64,000 nucleotides of DNA from Rheinheimera pacifica (GTDB lineage Bacteria > Pseudomonadota > Gammaproteobacteria > Enterobacterales > Alteromonadaceae). Position numbers and translations under genes: made by a program. This document shows, one piece after another, positions 1-8,020 of the stretch; within the stretch, counting starts at the first letter, position 1; each line of letters opens with the position of its first letter. The stretch lies in the NCBI RefSeq assembly GCF_024809855.1, contig NZ_JANUEM010000009.1:1-64000 (forward strand), written 5' to 3'. The notes beneath the pieces are model-generated. The model searched no databases, was not told the origin of the DNA, and saw only the letters and a list, made by a program, of their open reading frames with translations.

Positions 1-81
1 GAGCAGGTTGAGCATTTTATGGATAACGCCGCGCCGTTTCCGGGAGGCGGTCATGGCTTGCAGCGGGTGTATCAGAGTTAG
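1..81 (+). CDS. C-terminal end of an unidentified protein (partial)
   Basis: The first 27 codons of the window form an open frame ending in TAG at 79-81, encoding a tail that ends ...GLQRVYQS. The start lies outside the window. The stop sits 6 bases from the stop of the convergent small gene on the minus strand, a normal layout for two converging genes, which mildly supports it. Too little is visible to name a family, and a chance open frame cannot be excluded. Confidence 0.35.
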   Translation, partial: EQVEHFMDNAAPFPGGGHGLQRVYQS

Positions 82-87
82 GATCAG

Positions 88-231
88 TTATTTAGGCCCG
101 TTGGCTCTAACCAGTTTAGGGCTGCCCGAACTCCCTGCTCCCCGATAAAGGCCACTGAGGCCACGATAAAATGCCCATAATTCCTGAGGGCTTAAAGTAG
201 TGTATTTACCATCTTCTATACGATATTTCAT
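88..231 (-). CDS. 47-residue protein of unknown function
   Basis: A short ATG frame on the minus strand encodes 47 residues, starting MKYRIEDGKYTTLSPQELWA and ending ...VRANGPK. The start is preceded by a good AAAGGA Shine-Dalgarno at 8 bases spacing. The protein is basic, with an N-terminal half likely to fold as a small helix-containing unit and a Gly/Ser-rich tail. There is no signal peptide and no membrane segment. I do not recognise the family. An 8-bp inverted repeat lies just upstream at 244-277, so the gene seems to have its own control region. Real coding is supported by the ribosome site and residue make-up; function is unknown. Confidence 0.6.
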   Translation of the reverse strand: MKYRIEDGKYTTLSPQELWAFYRGLSGLYRGAGSSGSPKLVRANGPK

Positions 232-243
232 CTTCACAGTCCT

Positions 244-277
244 TTTAGTGATAATTATTTACAATAATGTCACTAAA
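244..277. promoter_or_regulatory. Inverted repeat upstream of the 47-residue gene
   Basis: Arms TTTAGTGA (244-251) and TCACTAAA (270-277) are perfect complements separated by 18 AT-rich bases. The element sits 13 bases upstream of the small gene's start, overlapping where its promoter should be. Symmetry and position suggest a repressor operator, but no regulator is identified. Confidence 0.4.
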
Positions 278-400
278 TTGTGTTTGATTGCAATGATAAA
301 TAGTATTAATGCAACAATGGTGGGCCATAGCATCATCTGCAATGTCACCAAATGCAGTTTTGAAAGGGCATGATTCAATATGGGAGCACGCTCAAGCCGC

Positions 401-982
401 CTACTTAGGCCCCAACATTTTAAGCAACGTGCGATCTTTTAGCTTTAGGTGATGATAAAACGCGGCAGCTGCATGGCCGAGTATTAATAGCCATACCACG
501 TAGGCTCCGCCTTGTTTATGAATAAAGTCCATCGGTGCTTCAAACTGCTCAAAGCTCAGGCCCATACCATTGGCTACCACAGTCTGAAATAACCAGGTGT
601 CTGCAAACTTGGGGATATCGAACAGGAAAAAATATTCAGTGGCTACGCCGGTGCCCAGATAACCGGTTAACGGCATCACAATTAACACGCCATATAAAGC
701 AATATGCCCCAGGTGCGCAGCTTTATGCATTAAAGCTGAACCTGGTTCGGGCTCAGGTTGCGGGTTAGTTAAACGCCAGTACACTCTTAATATCACCAAC
801 ACCGCAATGGTTACACCAAAAGACAGATGCAGTTGCAGTGCTGTCCAGTTTTCCGGTGTGCGCGCTTCAGTAAACCACTGCCGGTAGTAAACGCTGATAT
901 ATGCCAGTAAAAACAACAAGGCGGTTAGCCAGTGCAGCGCTCTGGCAACATAACCATAGTGAGAGGCCGAGTTTCTAAGCAC
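401..982 (-). CDS. Cytochrome b561 family protein
   Basis: A 193-residue inner-membrane di-heme cytochrome of the bacterial b561 (CybB) type. Four hydrophobic segments are visible, at about residues 15-33, 52-68, 93-110 and 157-175. Histidines near His17 (ALHWLTALLF), His51 (LQLHLSFG), and in the last helix (LILGHAAAAFYHH) are the expected heme ligands. Family members pass electrons between quinol and periplasmic or membrane acceptors; the partner here is unknown. The start is GTG (980-982) behind AAAAGGA. The gene stands alone, with the next gene upstream oriented the same way 119 bases off. Length is normal for the family. Confidence 0.9.
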   Translation of the reverse strand: MLRNSASHYGYVARALHWLTALLFLLAYISVYYRQWFTEARTPENWTALQLHLSFGVTIAVLVILRVYWRLTNPQPEPEPGSALMHKAAHLGHIALYGVLIVMPLTGYLGTGVATEYFFLFDIPKFADTWLFQTVVANGMGLSFEQFEAPMDFIHKQGGAYVVWLLILGHAAAAFYHHLKLKDRTLLKMLGPK

Positions 983-1100
983 GGGGTATCCTTTTAAAAC
1001 GGGTATTGGCTGTTAGTGTGTTTAAAAGCATGGGGCAAATAAAACATATTTTATTGAAGAAAACGCTGTAAATTATCGAACCATGCAGCCAGGCTGTAAC

Positions 1101-2027
1101 TTACAGTGCTTTGCTGTTACCCAGTAAAAAGGCCAGTGGCAGGTGTAAACGCTCTGCCCAGGCGTTTTCGCTGTGTTCGGCGCCGTCAAAGCGCAAGGTT
1201 TGCCAGTTGGTATCGTTGTAACCTTTGCTGGCGATAATGGCATCGGCCTGTGCCTGCAGCGGCGGGTACCAGGCATCCAGCGTGGCGGTGCCGTAGTCAA
1301 AATACAGTTTGTGCTTACCGGCTTCAGGCAATTTACTGCGCATATAGGCAAAAAACTGGGCCGGTACCGGGTTGTTGTGTTGCTCAAAGCTGCCGGGCCA
1401 ATGGGTAGATAAACAAGCCGCACCGCCAAATACCTGTGGGTATTCGCTAATGGCATACAATGAAATTAACCCGCCCATGCTGGAGCCCATAATAAAAGTA
1501 TTGGCGGCGTCGGTATGCACGGCGTAGCGGCTGTCGATATAGGGTTTGAGCTCCTGCACCAAAAACTTAAGGTAGTTATCTGAATACACCGGTTGTGTAA
1601 ATAGCGAGGCCTGTTGCGCTGTGGCAGGTTGATATAACGCCTGCTGTTGCTCGGCAGTTAAAGCCATAAAGGGTTGCTGCGGAAAGTACTCACTGTGCCG
1701 GTGCGGCCCGGCGTTAAAAATGCCTACTACAATAAAAGGCCGGGTTTTACCCTCTGTTATCAGCCTGGCAGCGGTTTCATCTACCCGCCATTCCTGTTGG
1801 TTCCAGCTGTTGCTGCCGTCAAACAGCACCTGGCCGTCATGCATATACACTACGGCGTATTTTTTCTTGCCGTTGTAGCCTTCTGGCAGCCAGATGTCGA
1901 TGTGGCGTGGGGGGACAAATTCAGAATGATAGTTTTCCAGCCGTTCTATACTGCCCGAGCTGACTTTGGGCAGCTTGGCAAAAGCAGAGCAACTTAAAAT
2001 AAATAACAATAGCGCAAGAAGTTTCAT
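1101..2027 (-). CDS. Secreted alpha/beta-hydrolase, esterase D/enterochelin-esterase-like
   Basis: 308 residues with a clear signal peptide (MKLLALLLFILSCSAFA, cleavage after about residue 17), so periplasmic or secreted. The fold is the putative-esterase type (Pfam Esterase, PF00756): the VVYMHDGQ oxyanion region, and the nucleophile elbow GSSMGG with the catalytic Ser. A late His (AEHSENAWAERL) completes the triad. Family members hydrolyse acetyl or feruloyl esters, enterobactin, or S-formylglutathione; the signal peptide argues against the cytosolic last role. It has no operon partner to fix its substrate. A side-chain esterase acting on plant polysaccharide would suit the xylan genes elsewhere in the window, but that is inference. 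Confidence 0.82.
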   Translation of the reverse strand: MKLLALLLFILSCSAFAKLPKVSSGSIERLENYHSEFVPPRHIDIWLPEGYNGKKKYAVVYMHDGQVLFDGSNSWNQQEWRVDETAARLITEGKTRPFIVVGIFNAGPHRHSEYFPQQPFMALTAEQQQALYQPATAQQASLFTQPVYSDNYLKFLVQELKPYIDSRYAVHTDAANTFIMGSSMGGLISLYAISEYPQVFGGAACLSTHWPGSFEQHNNPVPAQFFAYMRSKLPEAGKHKLYFDYGTATLDAWYPPLQAQADAIIASKGYNDTNWQTLRFDGAEHSENAWAERLHLPLAFLLGNSKAL

Positions 2028-2110
2028 AACGGCATAGCCGGCAGCGGTTAAAGGTAGCTTATTTTAGCCCAAAGCCACCAAACAACCTACTGCTGAAGAT
2101 AACGCACAGA

Positions 2111-2144
2111 AGAAAAGCAGCCCGGTGTTTAAGCTTAGCCGGGC
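2111..2144 (-). terminator. Probable intrinsic terminator after the FMN reductase gene
   Basis: Read on the minus strand, a GCCCGG/CCGGGC stem with a 13-base loop is followed by TGCTTTTCTT, just after the stop of the reductase gene at 2154. The T-run is interrupted, so strength is uncertain. Confidence 0.45.
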
Positions 2145-2153
2145 CGGAGTGGC

Positions 2154-2699
2154 TTAACGCGTCAGTTGTTGTTGCCATTTGGCCAGAGCGTCGAGTTGCT
2201 TACGCACCATGCCCTGTATTTTTTCATCGGTCAGATTACCATCGTTGTCAAAGCTGCCGGTAAAAGCATTGGCAAAGACTTCGGGTTGGTTTAGCGGATG
2301 CAAATTCACATACACACAAACCTGGCGCAGATGGTATTGCGCCCGGCTGGTGCCCATGCCGCCACCGGCGCCCATAATGGCGACAGGTTTGCCGCTTAAC
2401 AACTGGTTGTCTGGCTCGCGTGAGGCCCAGTCAATGGCGTTTTTCAACGCCGGTGCCAGCGAGTAGTTATATTCAGGGCAGCCGAACAGCAAGGCATCGG
2501 CTTCGCCAATTTGTTTTAACAGCTGTTTTACTGCGGCGGGTTTTTCCGCCAGATCGGCATTGTAAAACGGTACTTCCTGCAGATCGGCCAGATGAATTTG
2601 CATACCGTCAGGCGCATGCGCCTGGGCGTAACGCAGTAGCCCGCGGTTAGTGGATTTCGCCCGTAAACTGCCGCAAATGGCCAGCACATTAATACTCAT
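2154..2699 (-). CDS. NADPH-dependent FMN reductase (chromate/quinone reductase type)
   Basis: A 181-residue cytosolic flavodoxin-like protein. The phosphate-binding loop near the N-terminus (CGSLRAKSTNRGLLRYA) and the motif GCPEYNYSLAPALKNAIDW at about residues 79-97 are hallmarks of the NADPH-dependent FMN reductase family (PF03358, ChrR/YieF/AzoR-like). These enzymes use NADPH and FMN to reduce quinones, azo dyes or metals, often protecting against redox stress. The gene is divergent from the pirin gene across 177 bases. Pirins also handle quinone- or flavonoid-like compounds, so shared control is possible. The exact substrate cannot be read from sequence. Confidence 0.88.
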   Translation of the reverse strand: MSINVLAICGSLRAKSTNRGLLRYAQAHAPDGMQIHLADLQEVPFYNADLAEKPAAVKQLLKQIGEADALLFGCPEYNYSLAPALKNAIDWASREPDNQLLSGKPVAIMGAGGGMGTSRAQYHLRQVCVYVNLHPLNQPEVFANAFTGSFDNDGNLTDEKIQGMVRKQLDALAKWQQQLTR

Positions 2700-2876
2700 A
2701 ATCAGCTCCGTAAGTAGGTGTTGTAGTTGTGTCGCTCAGGACCAGTGTAGCTTATGGTGGCATTGCCGTGCTTTAGTTCAAAAAAACTGAACATTGAGCC
2801 CAAATTATTCCGCTTTTGTCGCCGGGGTAGCAATTATAAGCTACACCCAACTTAAGACCTGAGCGGGAGAAAGACA

Positions 2877-3566
2877 ATGTTTGACATACGTTATGCAGCA
2901 GATCGCGGTAAAGCTGATTTTGGCTGGTTGCAAAGCCGGCATACGTTTTCGTTTGGCAGTTACTATGATCCGGCGCAGATGGGATTTTCGGCGCTAAGGG
3001 TAATTAACGACGACAGAGTGGCACCCGGTGCCGGGTTTGACACCCATGGCCATAAAGATATGGAAATTTTAAGCCTGGTGCTGTCGGGCCAGATTGCGCA
3101 TAAAGATTCGGCCGGTAACACCGAAGTGCTGCCTGCCGGCGAGTTTCAGCTGATGAGCGCCGGTAAAGGTATTTACCATAGTGAGTTTAATGCCAGTAAG
3201 CACGACGAGCTGACCTTTTTGCAAATATGGCTGCAACCAAACCAGTTTGGCGGTAAGCCGGGGTATCAGCAAAAAGACTTTGGCCAGAAGCCGGGCCTAA
3301 CGCTGATATTATCGCCGGATGGCCGTGAAGGCAGTTTAACTGTACTGCAGGATGCGCAGCTGTATCAGCTGATTTTAGCAACAGCGGCACAACAACAGTT
3401 GGATATCGCGCCCGGCCGCAAAGTGTATATTCACCTGATCAGCGGTGAGCTGGACGTTGCCGGACATACACTGCAGCGCGGTGATGGTATTAAGGTAAGT
3501 GAGCAAACCGCATTGCAACTTACCGCCACCAGCGCTGCCAAGGCACTGATTTTTGACCTGCCTTAA
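2877..3566 (+). CDS. Pirin family protein (YhhW-like)
   Basis: 229 residues, the usual length for bacterial YhhW-type pirins, made of two cupin domains. The N-terminal cupin carries the metal ligands in FDTHGHKDMEILS (about residues 55-67) and GKGIYHSEFN (about 98-107). The C-terminal cupin (ISGELDVAGHTL) lacks the full ligand set, as is typical. E. coli YhhW has quercetin 2,3-dioxygenase activity in vitro; physiological roles of pirins are mostly unclear. There is no signal peptide. The start follows a GGGAGA ribosome site. A hairpin terminator follows at 3593-3638. Confidence 0.92.
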   Translation: MFDIRYAADRGKADFGWLQSRHTFSFGSYYDPAQMGFSALRVINDDRVAPGAGFDTHGHKDMEILSLVLSGQIAHKDSAGNTEVLPAGEFQLMSAGKGIYHSEFNASKHDELTFLQIWLQPNQFGGKPGYQQKDFGQKPGLTLILSPDGREGSLTVLQDAQLYQLILATAAQQQLDIAPGRKVYIHLISGELDVAGHTLQRGDGIKVSEQTALQLTATSAAKALIFDLP

Positions 3567-3592
3567 GCCGCTAGGTAGTTGCCCTCCGGCCT

Positions 3593-3638
3593 GGCTTGCT
3601 TATTGTGTATTACCAGATAAGCAAGCCATATATTTTTA
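3593..3638 (+). terminator. Hairpin terminator after the pirin gene
   Basis: A perfect 10-bp stem, GGCTTGCTTA (3593-3602) pairing with TAAGCAAGCC (3618-3627), is followed by an A/T tract with TTTTTA. It lies 27 bases after the pirin stop. Confidence 0.65.
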
Positions 3639-3807
3639 GTGTGGGCCTCTAACAATAACATGATGATGCTTATCCCTTTTGTATGGATTATTCAGCCGCT
3701 ATACAGCCCAGGCAGCGCAATATCACCTTTTAGCACTGGTAAAGCGCTGTTGATTAGCTACTTTATATGCTGGCTGTCAACATTGCCCGATACATTAGGA
3801 ACTTAGA

Positions 3808-4281
3808 ATGTTAAAGCAGAGTTTGACGAGAAATTTAGTTAAAGGTTTGGCTGTTACGGCCGCAATACTACTGGCCGCCGGTTGCGACAATACCGCTAAA
3901 CAAACAGTAAATAATGCTCCGCCGCAAAGTGTTACGCAACAGGCTGATACTACACATAATGCGCGTACCAGCTTGGATTGGGCCGGTACTTATCAGGGCA
4001 TGTTGCCCTGTGCTGATTGTGAGGCGATCAATACCACAGTAACGTTAAATGCTGATGGCAGTTATCAGCTGGAACGGGTGTATGTAGGTAAATCAGTCAG
4101 GGTATTTACTGAACAGGGCATATTTAACTGGAGTGATATTGGTAGCACGGTGTTGTTGGAGGCGGAGCAACCTGTACAGTTTTTTGTTGCAGAAAATCAG
4201 TTGTTTATGCTTGATAAGCAAGGAAAACGTATCGAGGGGGACATGGCTGCACGCTATCGCCTGCAGAAACTCACGGAGTAA
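3808..4281 (+). CDS. NlpE-like lipoprotein (copper/envelope stress N-terminal domain)
   Basis: 157 residues. A lipoprotein signal peptide ends in a lipobox (LLAAGC, Cys26). After a Gln/Thr-rich linker comes an NlpE N-terminal domain (PF04170). Its core is YQGMLPCADCEAINTTVTLN, with the CADC pair, then the beta strands SYQLERVY and a C-terminal MAARYRLQKL. E. coli NlpE is an outer-membrane lipoprotein that signals copper and surface contact to the Cpx system; this shorter form carries only the first domain. A solute-binding protein starts 3 bases after the stop, so they form an operon. Whether it has a Cpx role here is unknown. Confidence 0.85.
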   Translation: MLKQSLTRNLVKGLAVTAAILLAAGCDNTAKQTVNNAPPQSVTQQADTTHNARTSLDWAGTYQGMLPCADCEAINTTVTLNADGSYQLERVYVGKSVRVFTEQGIFNWSDIGSTVLLEAEQPVQFFVAENQLFMLDKQGKRIEGDMAARYRLQKLTE

Positions 4282-4284
4282 AAC

Positions 4285-5022
4285 ATGAAGTTTGGGCTGT
4301 TATTATTGTTGGCAGTATTAAGCATGGAAGGGGCAATAGCACAGCCAAAGACTGGGCAACTGATTATTCATCATCCCCAGTTGCCGCCTTTTATTTATCT
4401 TAACGGGCGCTCAGAGCAGGTTAGCGGTATTTTGCCTGAGTTGTTTGAGCCGTTTTTCCGCCAGCAAAAAATAAGCAGCCGCTATGTTTTCAATAACCCG
4501 TTGCGCGCCGAACAGGCGTTGTATCAGGGCGAAATTGACGCCATGTTTATTAATCCTCTCTGGTTAAGTCAGCCGGAAGCACTGATATTTTCAGATCCGG
4601 TACTCAGTTACAACGACTACCTGTTTAGTTTAAGGCCTGAAGATGCGGTAATGGATTTAACCACAGCGCGTCAATTGCGGATCTGTACCCGCGAGCATTA
4701 TATATATCCCGAGCTTGAACCGTATTTTAGCCAGCAGGGTTTTATCAGGGTAGATGCCTCCAGCCAGGAAGCCCAGCTAAAAATGTTGCTGAATGAACGT
4801 TGTGACTTAGCCTACATGAACGACATTATTGCGCGCTGGTTAATGCAGCAGCAGTTGCAGCAAGCCACGTTGTATCCGTTGGAGCAGGGGTTAGCCAAAG
4901 CCAGCATCAGTTTATGCCTGCACCCTAAATGGCGTGCGTTATTACCGGCACTGAACCAGTTTATTTTGCAACAACAGCAAAGCGGCGCGGTGCAGCAGGC
5001 AGTATTACGCTACCTGCATTAG
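4285..5022 (+). CDS. Periplasmic solute-binding protein (amino-acid-binding type, SBP_bac_3-like)
   Basis: 245 residues with a signal peptide cut near GAIA-QP (residue 19). The body follows the family 3 solute-binding fold: HHPQLPPFIYLNGRSEQVSGILPELFEPFF is the start of lobe 1, GEIDAMFINP and FSDPVLSYNDYLF line the cleft, and a second lobe (residues 120-210) follows. No permease or ATPase genes are nearby. Such orphan proteins in Alteromonadales may be sensors or act with distant partners. It forms an operon with the NlpE-like lipoprotein (3-base gap) and converges with namZ with a 1-base gap between stops. The ligand is unknown. Confidence 0.78.
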   Translation: MKFGLLLLLAVLSMEGAIAQPKTGQLIIHHPQLPPFIYLNGRSEQVSGILPELFEPFFRQQKISSRYVFNNPLRAEQALYQGEIDAMFINPLWLSQPEALIFSDPVLSYNDYLFSLRPEDAVMDLTTARQLRICTREHYIYPELEPYFSQQGFIRVDASSQEAQLKMLLNERCDLAYMNDIIARWLMQQQLQQATLYPLEQGLAKASISLCLHPKWRALLPALNQFILQQQQSGAVQQAVLRYLH

Positions 5023-5023
5023 T

Positions 5024-6208
5024 CTACGGATACAGCAGGTAAGGCTGGCGTTGCTGTTTAAATTGCTGCAATGCGTTTTGCCAGCTGGCACGGATTTGCT
5101 GTTCGGTTTGCCCCTGTTCAATTTGCAGCCTTAACTGATCGGTGCCGGCCAGTTTGTCCATAAAGTTGGCAGAGGTAAAAAACACTTCGTTGTGTTGCTT
5201 AAATAAGGTATGCCACTGTAGCAAATACTGTAAATTCAGCCCTTGTGCTTTTACCTGGCGCAAATCTTCGCCGTGCAGCAGTTTGTCCATTAATGGCGGT
5301 GTTAATGCCGCACCTGGGGTAGATACCGGCATAAACTGAAAGCCGGCAGGACCAAACTTGTCATAACCAATTACCTGAAACGGAAATTCCGTGCCGCGGC
5401 CAACACTCAGTGGTGTGGCTTCAAAAAAGCCCAGTGATGGATACAGCGCTATGGCCTGATCATTGGGCAGGTTCGGGCTGGGCTTTACCGGTAACGAATA
5501 GTGCTGGCTGCGCTGATAACCGCTTAATGGCATTACGTGCAGTTGCAGTTTGTCGGCGTTAGCAATCCAGTGCTCGCCTTTAATCATTTGTGCCAGCTCG
5601 GCCACTGTCATACCGTGCAGCAGCGGAATAGGGTGCATGCCAACAAAAGACTGAAAGGCGCTATCCAGCACCGGGCCATCTATATAAGCACCATTCGGGT
5701 TGGGCCGGTCCAGTACCAGCATGGCTACGTTATGCTCGGCTGCAGCCTCCATCATATAGTGCATAGAACTGATATAGGTGTAATAACGCACACCAACGTC
5801 CTGAATATCAAAAATAACGATATCCAGCTGTTGCATCTGTTCTGCTGACGGCTTTTTACTGGCACCGTATAACGACAGCAACGGTAAACCGGTTTTGCTG
5901 TCGGTACTGTTTTTTACACTGGCACCGGCGTCGTAATCGCCGCGAAAGCCATGCTCAGGTGCAAAAATACTGACAATATTCACCTTATTGGCCAGCAGCA
6001 CATCAACCAGATGCTGCCCGTCAACCAGCGAGGTCTGGTTTACCAGCACACCAACACGTTTGCCCTGTAGCAGCGGCAGGTACTGTTGCAACTGCCCGGC
6101 ACCGGTTTGTAGCCCGGCTTCGGCCTGCTGCTGTGTATCAGAACGTTCTGTATCTGGCTGGCAGGCCAGCAAACAGCAGCTTAGCAGTAATAACAGTAGT
6201 GGTTTCAT
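5024..6208 (-). CDS. namZ: Exo-beta-N-acetylmuramidase NamZ (DUF1343) lipoprotein
   Basis: 394 residues with a lipoprotein signal (lipobox LLAC, Cys16), so tethered in the periplasm or outer membrane. The DUF1343 signatures are present: VLVNQTSLVDGQHLVD, FAPEHGFRGDYDAGA (about residues 83-97), FDIQDVGVRYYTYISSMHYM and LVLDRPNPNG (near 165). The family founder, B. subtilis NamZ (YbbC), releases MurNAc from non-reducing ends of glycan chains after NagZ removes GlcNAc. It is the last gene of a four-gene operon, with its start overlapping the murQ stop by 4 bases. It should supply MurNAc to the symporter and kinase upstream. Confidence in family is high; exact chain specificity is inferred from homology and context. 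Confidence 0.92.
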   Translation of the reverse strand: MKPLLLLLLSCCLLACQPDTERSDTQQQAEAGLQTGAGQLQQYLPLLQGKRVGVLVNQTSLVDGQHLVDVLLANKVNIVSIFAPEHGFRGDYDAGASVKNSTDSKTGLPLLSLYGASKKPSAEQMQQLDIVIFDIQDVGVRYYTYISSMHYMMEAAAEHNVAMLVLDRPNPNGAYIDGPVLDSAFQSFVGMHPIPLLHGMTVAELAQMIKGEHWIANADKLQLHVMPLSGYQRSQHYSLPVKPSPNLPNDQAIALYPSLGFFEATPLSVGRGTEFPFQVIGYDKFGPAGFQFMPVSTPGAALTPPLMDKLLHGEDLRQVKAQGLNLQYLLQWHTLFKQHNEVFFTSANFMDKLAGTDQLRLQIEQGQTEQQIRASWQNALQQFKQQRQPYLLYP

Positions 6209-7140
6209 TGGGGAGTACCTTGCTGTAATACCTTACGGATAAAGCCATGTTGCTGCTGCAACTGCTGGCGGCAGTGTTCAATATCCTGCCCGCTGAGAAT
6301 ATGCAAAATGGCCAGTTTAGCGCTCATGTCGGCAGCTTTTAACGCTTCACGTGCTGTTTCTGGTGTGCAATCGGTGGCTTGCATAACTATACGTACTGCG
6401 CGTGCTACCAGTTTTTCGTTGCTGGCGTGCAAATCTACCATCAGGTTCTGATACACCTTACCGCTGCGGATCATAGCTGTAGTGGTGAGCATATTTAAAA
6501 TCAGCTTTTGCGCCGTACCGGCTTTCATCCGGGTAGAACCGGTAACCACTTCCGGCCCGACTACAGCAGCAATACCGATATCTGCCGCACTTAGCACCGG
6601 TGCATTGGCATTACAGCTGATGGCGGCGGTAAAGCAGCCGATACTACGGGCATAGGCCAGGCCGCCCAGCACATAAGGTGTACGGCCACTGGCTGCTATG
6701 CCAATCAGAATATCGTTGGGCTGCAGGTTTATGCTTTGTAAATCTTCTACCGCCAGTTGCGGGTTGTCTTCTGCTCCTTCTACCGCTTTGTATACGGCGC
6801 CGTTACCACCGGCAATTAACGCTACTACCTGTGAAGATGGCACGCTGTAGGTTGGTGGGCATTCTACGGCATCAAGAATACCCAGCCGGCCACTGGTGCC
6901 CGCACCCAGGTACACCAGGCGGCCACCTGCATCAAAGGCTTCTACTATGCGATCAGCCACTGCTGCCACCTGTTCAAGGCAGCTGGTAATGCTTTGTGCC
7001 ACGGTTTGATCTTCAGCGTTAATGCGTTTTACGATCTCCAGGCTCGACAACAAATCAATATCCCAACTATCGGGATTACGCGCCTCTGAGCTCATGGCAT
7101 CCAGTTGTTGTAGTAAAGAGTCCTGTTGGTTATTTGTCAT
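6205..7140 (-). CDS. murQ: N-acetylmuramic acid 6-phosphate etherase
   Basis: 311 residues, cytosolic. It cleaves the D-lactyl ether of MurNAc-6-phosphate, giving GlcNAc-6-phosphate and D-lactate. The SIS sugar-phosphate fold is clear from LVYLGAGTSGRLGILDAVECPP (about residues 74-95), IGIAASGRTPYVLGGL and the family signature GSTRMKAGTAQKLILNM (about 200-216). It is slightly longer than E. coli MurQ (298) through its N-terminus. The start overlaps the upstream kinase gene by 11 bases and its stop overlaps namZ by 4, so translation is coupled. With no PTS gene nearby, its substrate must come from the BadF-type kinase. Confidence 0.96.
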   Translation of the reverse strand: MTNNQQDSLLQQLDAMSSEARNPDSWDIDLLSSLEIVKRINAEDQTVAQSITSCLEQVAAVADRIVEAFDAGGRLVYLGAGTSGRLGILDAVECPPTYSVPSSQVVALIAGGNGAVYKAVEGAEDNPQLAVEDLQSINLQPNDILIGIAASGRTPYVLGGLAYARSIGCFTAAISCNANAPVLSAADIGIAAVVGPEVVTGSTRMKAGTAQKLILNMLTTTAMIRSGKVYQNLMVDLHASNEKLVARAVRIVMQATDCTPETAREALKAADMSAKLAILHILSGQDIEHCRQQLQQQHGFIRKVLQQGTPQ

Positions 7141-8020
7141 TGCCGTTTCCTGAAAGGGGTAAAGAGTGTGTTAGTTGTGTTGCAAGAATAAAAGCGCCAT
7201 CCAGTGCGCTACCGCGTGGCGGTTGCAGCAAAGCGCGGCATTCTGTATTTAAAAGCGGGGCGGTAATATCAGCCAGGCCGCCTAACAAAACTACCGGTAG
7301 CTCAAATTGCTCACGGGCGCTCCAGAGTAGTTGGTGCACGGCTGAACTGTGGCGTTGTAGCAAGGTGTCGGCAACTTCACAGCGCCCGGCATAATTAAAC
7401 ACCAGTGGTGCCAATGCCGCATAATCATTCGGGCTGGCGGTTTTCAGCCAGGGCAGTAATACAGCAGCATCGTCACCAATTTGTTGTGCCACGGCCTGCA
7501 GCAGCGGGCTTTGCACACCGGCCAGGCTGTCTACCTGCCATAGCAGTTCGCGTACTGCTTGTTTTCCTAGCCAGGCACCACCGCCTTCGTCACCAATATT
7601 AAAACCCCAGCCTCCAACCTGTTGTTCAGCGCCATCGCCCAACAGGCGCATAGCAACCGAACCGGTACCCAGTGCTACTACCAGTACCGGCTGGCCCAGG
7701 TTAGCGCCATAAAGAGAGGTTTTAGCGTCGGTTGTCAGTAAAAAACTGGCATAGTGCCGGGCCAGTTGCTGGCAAGCCTGCTGATGTTGCTGCGGGTTAC
7801 CTGCACCAGCCAGCCCTAGTACCGCCACCACTTGCTGGCTGCTGATACCGGCTTGCTGGCACAGGCTGGCACTGAGTAAATTAATATTACTCAGTGCCAG
7901 CGAAAAATCGTTTGTCAGTGAGGCCGGGCCGGCCTGTTGCTGCCAGTGCTGGCCGGTGCTGGTATTGGTCAGGCGGGCCAGTGTTTTACTGCCGCCACCA
8001 TCAACTGCCAAAATCCACAT
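7130..8020 (-). CDS. BadF/BadG-family sugar kinase, probable MurNAc kinase (MurK-like)
   Basis: 296 residues of the ASKHA kinase fold (BcrAD_BadFG). The phosphate-1 loop is MWILAVDGGGSKTLARL at the N-terminus. Phosphate-2 is VALGTGSVAMRL at about residue 115, followed by the GGWGFNIGDEGGGAWLGKQA adenosine/linker region. GlcNAc kinase and Clostridium MurK (a MurNAc/GlcNAc kinase) belong here. Because the gene lies between a sugar symporter and murQ, MurNAc 6-phosphorylation is the simplest role. It overlaps the symporter stop by one base (TAATG) and murQ by 11. A second paralogue stands at 26906-27811. GlcNAc or glucosamine as substrate cannot be excluded. Confidence 0.87.
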   Translation of the reverse strand: MWILAVDGGGSKTLARLTNTSTGQHWQQQAGPASLTNDFSLALSNINLLSASLCQQAGISSQQVVAVLGLAGAGNPQQHQQACQQLARHYASFLLTTDAKTSLYGANLGQPVLVVALGTGSVAMRLLGDGAEQQVGGWGFNIGDEGGGAWLGKQAVRELLWQVDSLAGVQSPLLQAVAQQIGDDAAVLLPWLKTASPNDYAALAPLVFNYAGRCEVADTLLQRHSSAVHQLLWSAREQFELPVVLLGGLADITAPLLNTECRALLQPPRGSALDGAFILATQLTHSLPLSGNGNDK

